From Pseudomonas putida (GTDB lineage: Bacteria > Pseudomonadota > Gammaproteobacteria > Pseudomonadales > Pseudomonadaceae), in the NCBI RefSeq assembly GCF_028682175.1, contig NZ_JANHKS010000035.1, positions 1-60,003 on the forward strand: 60,003 nt of DNA, in the 5' to 3' direction. The translations under genes were made by a program, and so were the position numbers. Of the stretch, positions 22,578 to 31,629 are shown one piece after another; the first letter of the stretch is position 1, and each line of letters starts with the position of its first letter. The notes below the pieces were generated by a model. The model was not told where the DNA came from. It made no database searches and worked only from the letters and a program-made list of their open reading frames with translations.

Positions 22578-25515
22578 CCTGACCCAGATGATTCTGGTCA
22601 GTGCCGCCTACCTGCTGGCGCTGTTCAGCGTTGCCTGGATCAGTGAGCGTGGCCTGATTCCGCGCTGGATCATTCGTCACCCGCTGACCTACACCCTGTC
22701 GCTGGGGGTTTACGCCAGCGCCTGGGCGTTCTATGGCACGGTGGGGCTGGCCTACGAGTACGGCTATGGCTTCCTGTCCAGCTACCTCGGGGTGTCGGGC
22801 GCGTTTCTGCTGGCGCCGGTGCTGCTTTACCCGATCCTCAAGATCACCCGCACCTATCAGCTGTCGTCGCTGGCCGACCTGTTCGCCTTCCGCTTTCGCA
22901 GCACCTGGGCCGGGGCGTTGACGACGATCTTCATGCTGATCGGCGTGCTACCGCTGCTGGCCCTGCAGATTCAGGCGGTGGCCGACTCCATCGGCATTCT
23001 GACCCGAGAGCCGGTGCGCAACTACGTCGCCCTGGCGTTCTGCGTGCTGATTACCCTGTTCACCATCTTCTTTGGCTCGCGCCACATCGCCACCCGGGAA
23101 AAACACGAAGGGCTGGTGTTTGCCATCGCCTTTGAATCGGTCATCAAGCTGGTGGCCATCGGCGGCGTGGGCCTGTATGCGCTGTACGGTGTCTTCGACG
23201 GCCCGCAAAGCCTCGAACAGTGGCTGCTGCAAAACCAGAGCGCCCTCGCCGCCCTGCATACCCCGTTACAGGAAGGTCCGTGGCGCACATTGCTGCTGGT
23301 GTTCTTCGCCTCGGCCATCGTGATGCCGCACATGTATCACATGACCTTCACCGAAAACCTCAACCCCCGCGCGCTGGTCAGTGCGAGTTGGGGCTTGCCG
23401 CTGTTCCTGCTGTTGATGAGCCTGGCAGTGCCGCTGGTGCTGTGGGCCGGGCTGAAACTGGGCGCCACCACCAGCCCGGAATACTTCACGCTGGGCATCG
23501 GTATCGCTGCCCATAACCCGGCCCTGGCCCTGCTCGCCTATGTCGGAGGGCTGTCGGCGGCCAGCGGGCTGATTATCGTGACCACCCTGGCGTTGTCCGG
23601 CATGGCGCTGAACCATCTGGTGCTGCCGCTCTACCAGCCGCCTGCCGAAGGCAATATCTATCGCTGGCTGAAGTGGACCCGCCGCGGGCTGATCGTGGCC
23701 ATCATCATGGCGGGCTACGGCTTCTACCTGCTGCTGGGCGCCAAGCAGGACCTGGCCAACCTGGGCATCGTCGCCTTCGTCGCCACCCTGCAATTCCTGC
23801 CGGGCGTGCTGTCGGTGCTGTACTGGCCCGCCGCCAACCGTCGAGGTTTCATGGCCGGGCTGATCGCCGGCATCGTGGTGTGGCTGGTCAGCATGCTGTT
23901 GCCGTTGATCGGCAACTTCCAGGGCTTCTACATCCCGTTGCTGAACATGATCTACGTGCTCGACGACACCAGTTGGCACATGGCGGCCATCGCCTCGCTG
24001 GCGGCCAACGTGCTGGTGTTCACCCTGATCTCCCTGTTCAGCAACCCCAGCGCCGAGGAAGCCAGCGCCGCCGAGGCCTGCGCGGTGGACAACGTGCGCC
24101 GCCCGCAGCGTCGGGAACTGCACGCCGTATCACCCCAGGAGTTCGCCACCCAACTGGCCAAGCCCTTGGGCGCCAAGGCCGCGCAGAAAGAAGTCGAACA
24201 GGCGCTACGCGATCTCTACCTGCCCTTCGACGAGCGCAGGCCCTATGCCCTGCGCCGCCTGCGGGACCGGATCGAGGCCAACCTGTCCGGCCTGATGGGC
24301 CCCAGTGTCGCCCAGGACATGGTGGAAACCTTCCTGCCGTACAAATCCGGCAGCGAAAACTACGTCACCGAAGACATTCACTTCATCGAAAGCCGCCTCG
24401 AGGATTACCACTCGCGCCTCACAGGGCTTGCCGCCGAACTCGACGCCCTGCGCCGCTACCACCGCCAGACCTTGCAGGAGCTGCCGATGGGCGTCTGCTC
24501 CCTGGCCAAGGATCAGGAAATCCTGATGTGGAACAAGGCCATGGAAGAACTCACCGGCATCGGTGCCCAGCGGGTGGTCGGCTCTCGGCTGGAAACCATC
24601 GCCGATCCATGGCGCCAGTTGCTGCTGGGGTTCATCAACGTCCCGGACGAGCACTTGCATAAGCAGCGCCTGGGGCTGGACGGGCAGACCCGCTGGCTCA
24701 ACCTGCACAAGGCCGCCATCGACGAGCCCCTCGCTCCGGGCAACAGCGGTTTGGTGATCCTGGTGGAAGACCTGACCGACACCCAGATGCTCGAAGACAA
24801 ACTGGTGCACTCCGAGCGCCTGGCCAGCATCGGCCGGCTGGCAGCGGGCGTCGCCCACGAGATCGGCAACCCGATCACCGGCATCGCCTGCCTTGCGCAA
24901 AACCTGCGCGAAGAGCGTGAAGAAGACGGCGAACTGACCGAAATCAGTAGCCAGATCATCGAGCAGACCAAACGTGTTTCGCGCATCGTGCAGTCGCTGA
25001 TGAGCTTCGCCCATGCCGGCGGCCATCAACAATCCGACGAAGCGGTGTGCCTGGCCGAAGTGGCGCAGGATGCCATTGGTCTGCTGGCCCTGAACCGGCG
25101 CAATTTCGAAGTGCAGTTCTACAACCTGTGCAACCCGAACCACTGGGTCGACGGCGACCCGCAACGCCTGGCGCAGGTGCTGATCAACCTGCTCTCCAAC
25201 GCCCGTGACGCCTCGCCTGCCGGCAGCGCGATCCGGGTCAAGAGCGAGGCGTCTGAACATACGGTGGATCTGATCGTCGAAGACGAAGGCACCGGTATTC
25301 CAAAAGCGATCATGGACCGCTTGTTCGAGCCGTTCTTCACCACCAAGGATCCGGGTGAAGGGACAGGCCTTGGGCTCGCACTGGTCTATTCCATCGTTGA
25401 AGAGCATTATGGACAAATCACCATCGACAGCCCGGCTGACCCCGAGCAACAACGCGGAACCCGTATTCGGGTGACATTACCGCGACATGTCGAAGCGACG
25501 TCCGCTGTGAACTGA
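22567..25515 (+). CDS. cbrA: CbrA, transporter-fused sensor histidine kinase
   Basis: Membrane sensor kinase of the CbrAB system governing carbon/nitrogen balance and catabolite repression. The N-terminal ~500 residues form an SLC5/SSS sodium:solute symporter-like domain with about 13 helices. A linker (STAC-like) and PAS region (near 640-740) follow, then HisKA with phospho-accepting H764 in VAHEIGNPI, and HATPase with N box LINLLSNARDA and G boxes DEGTGIP and GEGTGLGL. The start at 22567 (MSFSLTQ) is preferred as the family start; an ATG 6 bp upstream is possible. It overlaps cbrX and is 22 bp before cbrB. Confidence 0.96.
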   Translation: MSFSLTQMILVSAAYLLALFSVAWISERGLIPRWIIRHPLTYTLSLGVYASAWAFYGTVGLAYEYGYGFLSSYLGVSGAFLLAPVLLYPILKITRTYQLSSLADLFAFRFRSTWAGALTTIFMLIGVLPLLALQIQAVADSIGILTREPVRNYVALAFCVLITLFTIFFGSRHIATREKHEGLVFAIAFESVIKLVAIGGVGLYALYGVFDGPQSLEQWLLQNQSALAALHTPLQEGPWRTLLLVFFASAIVMPHMYHMTFTENLNPRALVSASWGLPLFLLLMSLAVPLVLWAGLKLGATTSPEYFTLGIGIAAHNPALALLAYVGGLSAASGLIIVTTLALSGMALNHLVLPLYQPPAEGNIYRWLKWTRRGLIVAIIMAGYGFYLLLGAKQDLANLGIVAFVATLQFLPGVLSVLYWPAANRRGFMAGLIAGIVVWLVSMLLPLIGNFQGFYIPLLNMIYVLDDTSWHMAAIASLAANVLVFTLISLFSNPSAEEASAAEACAVDNVRRPQRRELHAVSPQEFATQLAKPLGAKAAQKEVEQALRDLYLPFDERRPYALRRLRDRIEANLSGLMGPSVAQDMVETFLPYKSGSENYVTEDIHFIESRLEDYHSRLTGLAAELDALRRYHRQTLQELPMGVCSLAKDQEILMWNKAMEELTGIGAQRVVGSRLETIADPWRQLLLGFINVPDEHLHKQRLGLDGQTRWLNLHKAAIDEPLAPGNSGLVILVEDLTDTQMLEDKLVHSERLASIGRLAAGVAHEIGNPITGIACLAQNLREEREEDGELTEISSQIIEQTKRVSRIVQSLMSFAHAGGHQQSDEAVCLAEVAQDAIGLLALNRRNFEVQFYNLCNPNHWVDGDPQRLAQVLINLLSNARDASPAGSAIRVKSEASEHTVDLIVEDEGTGIPKAIMDRLFEPFFTTKDPGEGTGLGLALVYSIVEEHYGQITIDSPADPEQQRGTRIRVTLPRHVEATSAVN

Positions 25516-25537
25516 GACCGTCGAGAGAATCGAATCA

Positions 25538-26974
25538 ATGCCGCACATTTTGATCGTCGAAGACGAAACCATTATCCGCTCTGCCTTGCGTCGCCTGCTG
25601 GAACGTAATCAGTACCAGGTCAGTGAAGCCGGATCCGTGCAGGAAGCTCAGGAACGTTTCAGCATCCCCTCGTTCGACCTGATCGTCAGCGACCTGCGCC
25701 TTCCCGGCGCTCCGGGCACTGAACTGATCAAGCTGGGCCAGGGCAAGCCCGTCCTGATCATGACCAGCTATGCCAGCCTGCGCTCGGCCGTGGACTCGAT
25801 GAAAATGGGCGCGGTGGATTACATCGCCAAGCCCTTCGACCACGACGAAATGCTCCAGGCGGTCTCGCGCATCCTGCGTGACCGACAGACGGTGCAGAGC
25901 ATCCAGGCAGAACGCGCCGCCACTGCCGGCAAGCCTTCGGCTGACAAGCCGGGCCCTGACAACAGCAATGGCGAGATCGGCATCATCGGCTCCTGCCCGC
26001 CGATGCAGGACCTCTACGGCAAGATTCGCAAGGTGGCGCCGACCGATTCCAACGTGCTGATCCAGGGTGAATCCGGGACCGGCAAGGAACTGGTCGCCCG
26101 CGCCCTGCACAACCTGTCGCGCCGCGCCAAGGCACCGATGATTTCGGTGAACTGCGCAGCCATCCCGGAAACCCTGATCGAGTCCGAACTGTTCGGCCAC
26201 GAGAAAGGCGCGTTCACCGGTGCCAGCGCAGGTCGCGCGGGCCTGGTGGAAGCGGCGGACGGCGGTACGCTGTTCCTCGACGAAATCGGTGAATTGCCCC
26301 TCGAAGCCCAGGCGCGTCTGCTGCGTGTGCTTCAGGAAGGCGAGATTCGCCGCGTGGGCTCGGTGCAGTCGCAAAAGGTCGATGTGCGCCTGATCGCCGC
26401 GACCCACCGCGACCTCAAGAGCCTGGCCAAAGTCGGCCAGTTCCGTGAGGACCTTTACTATCGCCTGCACGTGATCGCGCTGAAACTGCCCGCACTGCGC
26501 GAGCGTGGCGCCGACGTCAACGAGATCGCCAACGCGTTCCTCGCCCGCCAGAGCGCCAAGGCTGGCCGTAACGACCTGAAATTCGGCCCCGATGCCGAGC
26601 AGGCGATTCGTCACTACTCCTGGCCGGGTAACGTGCGCGAACTGGAAAACGCTGTCGAGCGCGCGGTGATCCTCTGCGAGAGCCCTGAAATCTCGGCCGA
26701 CCTGCTCGGCATCGACATCGAGCTGAGCGATCTGGACGTGGACGAGTTCATTGGCCTGGCGCCTCAGGCGGCCAGCGCCAGTTCCACCGCCCATGAGCCG
26801 ACCGAGGACCTGTCCCTGGAAGATTATTTCCAGCACTTCGTGCTCGAACATCAGGACCACATGACCGAGACTGAACTGGCACGCAAGCTGGGCGTCAGCC
26901 GCAAGTGCCTGTGGGAACGTCGCCAGCGCCTGGGCATTCCACGGCGCAAGACCGGCGTGGCCAGCGAGACCTGA
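25538..26974 (+). CDS. cbrB: CbrB, NtrC-family sigma54-dependent response regulator
   Basis: Activates sigma54 promoters, notably crcZ, when phosphorylated by CbrA. The 478 residues comprise a receiver domain with phospho-acceptor D52 (LIVSDLRLPG) and acidic pocket VEDE, a AAA+ domain with Walker A GESGTGKE and the sigma54-contacting loop GAFTGA, and a C-terminal Fis-type helix-turn-helix (ETELARKLGVSRKCLWERRQ). It is followed by a strong terminator, beyond which its probable target crcZ begins. Confidence 0.97.
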   Translation: MPHILIVEDETIIRSALRRLLERNQYQVSEAGSVQEAQERFSIPSFDLIVSDLRLPGAPGTELIKLGQGKPVLIMTSYASLRSAVDSMKMGAVDYIAKPFDHDEMLQAVSRILRDRQTVQSIQAERAATAGKPSADKPGPDNSNGEIGIIGSCPPMQDLYGKIRKVAPTDSNVLIQGESGTGKELVARALHNLSRRAKAPMISVNCAAIPETLIESELFGHEKGAFTGASAGRAGLVEAADGGTLFLDEIGELPLEAQARLLRVLQEGEIRRVGSVQSQKVDVRLIAATHRDLKSLAKVGQFREDLYYRLHVIALKLPALRERGADVNEIANAFLARQSAKAGRNDLKFGPDAEQAIRHYSWPGNVRELENAVERAVILCESPEISADLLGIDIELSDLDVDEFIGLAPQAASASSTAHEPTEDLSLEDYFQHFVLEHQDHMTETELARKLGVSRKCLWERRQRLGIPRRKTGVASET

Positions 26975-27022
26975 GGCGCGCGAAGGCTCTGGCACAGGGC
27001 CTTCAGCAAGTTCGAAAAGAAC

Positions 27023-27048
27023 TGTTACCTCGAAAGCGGAACGTAACA
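27023..27048. promoter_or_regulatory. CbrB binding site upstream of crcZ
   Basis: A perfect TGTTAC-N14-GTAACA inverted repeat, the arrangement described for CbrB at crcZ promoters in pseudomonads. It sits 120 bp before the sigma54 -24 element, a normal enhancer distance. A further GTAAC half-site (27065-27069) lies inside the loop of the cbrB terminator. Confidence 0.8.
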
Positions 27049-27049
27049 A

Positions 27050-27087
27050 AAGCCGGGGCGTACGGTAACGCAGCCCCGGCTTTTTTT
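27050..27087 (+). terminator. Intrinsic terminator of cbrB
   Basis: Stem AGCCGGGGC/GCCCCGGCT with a 13-nt loop, followed by six more T residues, about 75 bp after the cbrB stop. Confidence 0.9.
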
Positions 27088-27167
27088 GGCCTGCGCAAAA
27101 CTGCGCGCGATAGCGTCGTTTTGCCACACCCCCGGTTTTAAAGGGCTGCAGCGCTTTCGTCAAAAGT

Positions 27168-27182
27168 TGGCACGGGTTCTGC
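27168..27182 (+). promoter_or_regulatory. Sigma54 (RpoN) promoter of crcZ
   Basis: TGGCACGGGTTCTGC has the invariant GG (27169-27170) and GC (27181-27182) separated by exactly 10 bp. The transcription start is predicted near 27194. Confidence 0.88.
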
Positions 27183-27193
27183 TATATGTATAC

Positions 27194-27557
27194 GTACAAG
27201 AACAACAAAAATCAGTCACCCGCAAAAAAACACAATAAAAACAAGACGTATCGACTCACGCATAACAAGAACAAAACGGCGGAGGCGCAGCTAACTGATT
27301 CTTTTGGAGAGGCGTTGCATTTGGGACTTGTCCCGCAACCAGGCCGAGAACAACAAAAAACTACCCCAAGGTAGAGCCTGAACTGGTTGGATCGAACGAT
27401 TACTGCAGCACAGCGACCAAAGCAATCCGTTTGCTCTTGACTCCCGATTGGGAGGTTTCACAGGCGAAATGCCGTGAATTGGGCGCTCAACAAAAACAAA
27501 AAGCCCAACAGACAATAAAAATAAGAGCACGCACTTTGGGGGAGCTTCGGCTCCCCC
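27194..27557 (+). ncRNA. crcZ: CrcZ, Hfq/Crc-sequestering small RNA
   Basis: Decoy RNA that titrates the Hfq-Crc translational repressor and so relieves carbon catabolite repression. It lies between cbrB and pcnB as in other pseudomonads, is unusually A-rich for this genome, and contains six A-rich Crc/Hfq-type motifs (AACAACAAAAA near 27201 and 27352, ACACAATAAAAACAAG near 27230, AACAAGAACAAAA near 27263, CAACAAAAACAAAAA near 27488, CAATAAAAATAAG near 27513). The 3' end is set at the stem-loop GGGGGAGC-TTCG-GCTCCCCC (27538-27557). That hairpin lacks a following T-run, so the end could instead arise by processing. No protein-coding gene is seen in 26975-27734. Confidence 0.92.
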
Positions 27558-27734
27558 AGTAGCTTCCAGAACAAAATCCTTGCCCTGCAACCACCGTCCA
27601 ACCCCTGTGTTTCCTGCCTCCCGGCGGCGTTCGCGCAGCTTCCTACACCATTGATCGACTAAATGCTAGAATCCCCGCCCATCATGCGGTCATTCTTTGT
27701 CATTGGCCGAATATTCCTTCAAACAGTGCATCCC

Positions 27735-29135
27735 ATGCTGAAGAAGCTGTTCCAGTCATTCCGTACCCCTCTGCGCACCAAGCCGCAGCAACACATGCGC
27801 ACAACGCCTGAAGTGCTCAACAGCAGCCAGCATTCGTTGCAACGCAACCAATTCAGCCGCTATGCGGTGAACATCGTCGAGCGTCTGCAAAATGCCGGCT
27901 ACCAGGCCTATCTGGTTGGCGGCTGCGTGCGGGACATGATGCTGGGCATTACGCCAAAGGATTTCGACGTCGCCACCAGCGCCACGCCTGAACAGGTGCG
28001 CGCCGAGTTCCGCAACGCGCGGATCATTGGCCGGCGCTTCAAGCTGGTTCATATCCATTTCGGTCGTGAAATCATCGAAGTGGCGACTTTCCGCGCCAAC
28101 CACCCTCAGGATGAAGAGGACGAAGACAGCAACCAGTCGTCCCGCAACGAGAGTGGGCGGATCCTGCGCGACAACGTCTACGGCACCCTGGAAGAAGACG
28201 CCCAGCGCCGCGATTTCACCATCAATGCCCTGTATTACGATCCGGTCACCGAGCGGGTGCTCGACTACGCCAACGGCGTACACGACATCCGCAATCGCTT
28301 GATCCGTCTGATTGGCGACCCGCAACAGCGCTATAAGGAAGACCCGGTGCGGATGCTGCGCGCCGTGCGTTTCGCCGCCAAACTGGACTTCGGCATCGAG
28401 AAGCACAGTGCCACGCCGATTCGCCCGCTGGCCTCGATGCTGCGCGACATTCCGGCTGCGCGCCTGTTCGAGGAAGTGCTCAAGCTGTTCCTGTCGGGCC
28501 ATGCCGAGCCGACCTTCGAGATGCTGGTGGATCTGGAGTTGTTCGATCCGCTGTTCCCGGCCAGCTCCCACGCGCTGGAGCACAACCCGACCTACACCCA
28601 CACGCTCATCAGCGATGCCCTGGCCAACACCGACCTGCGGGTGAAACAGAACAAGCCGGTCACCCCGGCCTTCCTGTTCGCCGCATTGCTGTGGCCGGCC
28701 CTGCCTGCGCTGGTGCTGCGCCTGCAAGAGCGCGGCATGCCGCCGATCCCGGCCATGCAGGAAGCGGCGCACTTGCTGATTTCCGAGCAATGCCAGCGTA
28801 TCGCGATCCCCAAGCGCTTCACCATGCCGATCCGCGAGATCTGGGACATGCAGGAGCGTCTGCCCCGCCGTTCCGGCAAGCGCGCCGACCTGCTGCTGGA
28901 GAACCCGCGTTTCCGCGCTGGCTACGACTTCCTGCTGCTGCGTGAAGGCGCAGGCGAGGAAACCGATGGCCTGGGCGATTGGTGGACGGAGTACCAGGAC
29001 GCCAATGAGGCCGGGCGCCGCGAGATGATTCGCGAGCTGGGCAGCAAGCCCGACGCCGCAGGCCAGGGCCCGCGCAAACGCCGTCGCAGCGGTGGCGGCA
29101 AGCGCAAGCGTGCTGGCGCCGACGCAGGGGAATAA
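27735..29135 (+). CDS. pcnB: Poly(A) polymerase I
   Basis: Adds 3' poly(A) tails that promote RNA decay. The 466 residues show the nucleotidyltransferase fold with YLVGGCVRDMMLG (about 57-69) and catalytic Asp pair DFDVAT (about 77-79), the RRDFTINAL motif, and a basic Lys/Arg-rich C-terminal tail (GPRKRRRSGGGKRKR) as in PcnB rather than CCA-adding enzymes. The ATG at 27735 (MLKKLFQSF) is the family-like start, although no good Shine-Dalgarno precedes it; upstream in-frame ATGs exist at 27663 and 27684. Confidence 0.95.
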   Translation: MLKKLFQSFRTPLRTKPQQHMRTTPEVLNSSQHSLQRNQFSRYAVNIVERLQNAGYQAYLVGGCVRDMMLGITPKDFDVATSATPEQVRAEFRNARIIGRRFKLVHIHFGREIIEVATFRANHPQDEEDEDSNQSSRNESGRILRDNVYGTLEEDAQRRDFTINALYYDPVTERVLDYANGVHDIRNRLIRLIGDPQQRYKEDPVRMLRAVRFAAKLDFGIEKHSATPIRPLASMLRDIPAARLFEEVLKLFLSGHAEPTFEMLVDLELFDPLFPASSHALEHNPTYTHTLISDALANTDLRVKQNKPVTPAFLFAALLWPALPALVLRLQERGMPPIPAMQEAAHLLISEQCQRIAIPKRFTMPIREIWDMQERLPRRSGKRADLLLENPRFRAGYDFLLLREGAGEETDGLGDWWTEYQDANEAGRREMIRELGSKPDAAGQGPRKRRRSGGGKRKRAGADAGE

Positions 29136-29144
29136 GCGCGTACG

Positions 29145-29624
29145 ATGAACATGGAACGTGTCTACATCGGCCTGGGCAGTAACCTGGCCGAGCCCGCCGA
29201 GCAATTACGCGAAGCCCTCAAGGCGCTGGCGCAATTGCCGCAGACTGCCCTGTCAGGCGTTTCTTCTTTCTATGTCAGTGACTCGTTGCTCCCAGGCCAG
29301 CCGCGTTACACCAACGCCGTTGCCGCGCTGGACACGGGTCTTGCGCCACTGGCGCTGCTCGATGCCCTGCAAGGCGTAGAGAACGGCCAGGGCCGCGAGC
29401 GCCTCGAGCGCTGGGGACCGCGTACGCTGGACCTGGACATCCTGTTGTTCGGTGACCGCCTGATCGACGAGCCGCGCCTGAAAGTCCCGCACTATCACAT
29501 GCACGCCAGGGCGTTCGTGCTGTACCCGCTGGCCGAGCTTGCGCCGGGCCTGATCCTGGCCGATGGGCGCGCGCTGGACGACCTGCTGGCCGCCTGCCCG
29601 TTTGAAGGGCTGGAGCGGATCTAA
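29145..29624 (+). CDS. folK: 2-amino-4-hydroxy-6-hydroxymethyldihydropteridine pyrophosphokinase
   Basis: Transfers pyrophosphate from ATP to the pterin in folate synthesis. The 159 residues begin with YIGLGSNL and contain the HPPK signature RWGPRTLDLDILLFGD (about 95-110). It starts 9 bp after pcnB, so the two are probably cotranscribed. An alternative ATG is two codons downstream. Confidence 0.95.
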   Translation: MNMERVYIGLGSNLAEPAEQLREALKALAQLPQTALSGVSSFYVSDSLLPGQPRYTNAVAALDTGLAPLALLDALQGVENGQGRERLERWGPRTLDLDILLFGDRLIDEPRLKVPHYHMHARAFVLYPLAELAPGLILADGRALDDLLAACPFEGLERI

Positions 29625-29633
29625 TCCCCAACC

Positions 29634-29726
29634 CCGTAGCAGCACGGCTTGCCGGCGGGGGCGTCGTGTCAGACACATATTTATCGCTGACACACCGCTC
29701 CCGCCGGCAAGCCGTGCTGCTACGGG
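29634..29726. repeat. REP palindrome pair, GTAGCAGCACGGCTTGCCGG family
   Basis: Two inverted copies of CCGTAGCAGCACGGCTTGCC separated by about 40 bp, directly after folK. Confidence 0.9.
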
Positions 29727-29742
29727 ATTGTGTGATCCCCAT

Positions 29743-29786
29743 GGTTGTTACATCCCTGCGGTAACAACCCGACCAAACCGGTAACA
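29743..29786. promoter_or_regulatory. Perfect 9-bp inverted repeat plus extra half-site upstream of panB
   Basis: GGTTGTTAC (29743-29751), a 9-bp spacer, GTAACAACC (29761-29769), then a third half-site GGTAACA (29780-29786) 20 bp further on. It is not followed by a T-run, so an operator is more likely than a terminator. The cognate regulator is unknown. It lies 180 bp upstream of panB in a gene-free stretch (29625-29966). Confidence 0.5.
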
Positions 29787-29966
29787 CCCGGAATTGACTT
29801 CCCGCCCCCTCCTCACGAAGATAAGCGTCCCAACGCCGGACTACCGGCCAAAAGGCGCAGAACAGGCTTTTTCAAACACCGCGAAACGACGGTGTGCCTG
29901 TGTCTTACGAATGAATCACGCGTTGCTCGCCGTAGTGTTCACAGCGCCTGAACGAGGACTTTTTTC

Positions 29967-30767
29967 ATGCCAGATATCACCGTTACGTCCCTGCTGGGCC
30001 TGAAGCAAAAAGGTGAGAAAATCACCATGCTGACCTGCTACGACGCAACCTTCGCCCACACCGCAAGCCAGGCGGGTGTAGAAGTGCTGCTGGTCGGCGA
30101 CTCGCTGGGCATGGTCCTGCAGGGGCACGACAGCACGCTGCCGGTCACCACCGCCGAAATGGCGTACCACGTCGCCTGCGTCAAGCGCGGCAACCAGGGT
30201 GCGCTGATTCTCGCCGACCTGCCGTTCATGTCCTACGCCACTGCCGAGCAGACCTTCGCCAACAGCGCCGCGCTGATGCAGGCCGGTGCACACATGCTCA
30301 AGGTCGAAGGCGCGGCGTGGCTCGCCGACTCGATCCGCCTGCTGGCAGAGCGCGGCATCCCGGTGTGCGCGCACCTGGGCCTGACGCCGCAGGCGGTCAA
30401 TGTGCTGGGCGGCTACAAGGTGCAGGGGCGTCACGAGGCGCAGGCGCGGCAGATGCGCGCCGACGCAATCACCCTTGAACAAGCGGGTGCGGCGATGATT
30501 CTGCTGGAATGCGTACCCAGCGAACTGGCTCAGGAAATCACCCACGCAGTGAAGATTCCGGTGATCGGCATCGGCGCAGGCAGCGCGGTGGATGGCCAGG
30601 TGCTGGTGCTGCACGACATGCTCGGCCTGTCGATCAGCGGCCGCGTGCCCAAGTTCGTGAAGAACTTCATGACCGGCCAGCCAGATATTCAGTCGGCCAT
30701 TGCGGCCTATGTCAGCGCCGTCAAAAGCGTCAGCTTCCCTGCACCAGAACACGGATTCTCGGCATGA
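29967..30767 (+). CDS. panB: 3-methyl-2-oxobutanoate hydroxymethyltransferase
   Basis: Makes ketopantoate from 2-ketoisovalerate and methylene-tetrahydrofolate, the first step of pantothenate synthesis. The 266 residues have Mg-binding LLVGDSLGMV (about 40-49) and the downstream catalytic Glu in ILLECVPSEL. The ribosome binding site is GAGGA. Its stop overlaps the panC start (ATGA). Confidence 0.97.
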   Translation: MPDITVTSLLGLKQKGEKITMLTCYDATFAHTASQAGVEVLLVGDSLGMVLQGHDSTLPVTTAEMAYHVACVKRGNQGALILADLPFMSYATAEQTFANSAALMQAGAHMLKVEGAAWLADSIRLLAERGIPVCAHLGLTPQAVNVLGGYKVQGRHEAQARQMRADAITLEQAGAAMILLECVPSELAQEITHAVKIPVIGIGAGSAVDGQVLVLHDMLGLSISGRVPKFVKNFMTGQPDIQSAIAAYVSAVKSVSFPAPEHGFSA

Positions 30768-31615
30768 ACACTGTCAAAACCGTTCGCGAACTGCGCGCCG
30801 CCGTTGCCCGCGCCCGCAGCGAAGGCAAACGTATCGCACTGGTCCCGACCATGGGCAACCTGCACAGCGGCCACACGGCGCTGGTGACCAAGGCGACCCA
30901 GCGCGCCGACTTCGTGGTGGCGAGCATCTTCGTCAACCCGTTGCAGTTCGGCCCCAACGAAGACCTGGCCACCTACCCGCGCACCCTGGCGGCGGATCAG
31001 GAAAAACTGCTGCAAGCCGGTTGCCACCTGTTGTTCACGCCGACGGTCGAGGAAATGTACCCCCACGGCATGGCCGACCAGACCATCGTCCGCGTGCCCG
31101 TGGTCTCCGAAGGCCTGTGCGGCGGCAGCCGTCCTGGGCACTTCGACGGTGTTTCCACGGTGGTCAGCAAGCTGTTCAACATGGTCCAGCCTGACATCGC
31201 CATCTTTGGCCAGAAAGACTTCCAGCAACTGGCCGTCGTCAGCGCACTGGCCCGTGACCTGAATATGCCGATCCAGATCATTGGCGAGCCCACCGTACGC
31301 GCCGCCGACGGCCTGGCGCTGTCCTCGCGCAACGGTTACCTGACCGAAGCCGAACGCGCGACGGCACCGGCGCTTTACCGTGTCATCAAACAGATCGCAG
31401 ACGCCCTTCACAATGGGGAGCAGGACCACACGCAGTTGCTCGCCGATGGCTGGAAAGCCCTCGAAGCCGCAGGCTTTCGCCCCGACTACCTGGAAATCCG
31501 CAATGCCGTGACCCTGCGTCCGGCAACGCCAGACGACCACGACCTGGTAGTGCTGGGCGCGGCATTCCTGGGCAAGACGCGGCTGATCGACAACCTGCAC
31601 CTGGCCAAGGAATAA
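30764..31615 (+). CDS. panC: Pantoate--beta-alanine ligase (pantothenate synthetase)
   Basis: Joins pantoate and beta-alanine with ATP to form pantothenate. The 283 residues include the ATP motif PTMGNLHSGHTALV (about 27-40; HIGH-like), the VASIFVNPLQFGPNEDL stretch and KMSKS-like LSSRNGYL. Start at 30764 is fixed by the 4-bp ATGA overlap with panB. Beta-alanine normally comes from PanD, whose gene is only a relic immediately downstream. Confidence 0.97.
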   Translation: MNTVKTVRELRAAVARARSEGKRIALVPTMGNLHSGHTALVTKATQRADFVVASIFVNPLQFGPNEDLATYPRTLAADQEKLLQAGCHLLFTPTVEEMYPHGMADQTIVRVPVVSEGLCGGSRPGHFDGVSTVVSKLFNMVQPDIAIFGQKDFQQLAVVSALARDLNMPIQIIGEPTVRAADGLALSSRNGYLTEAERATAPALYRVIKQIADALHNGEQDHTQLLADGWKALEAAGFRPDYLEIRNAVTLRPATPDDHDLVVLGAAFLGKTRLIDNLHLAKE

Positions 31616-31629
31616 ACACCACGTCTGCA

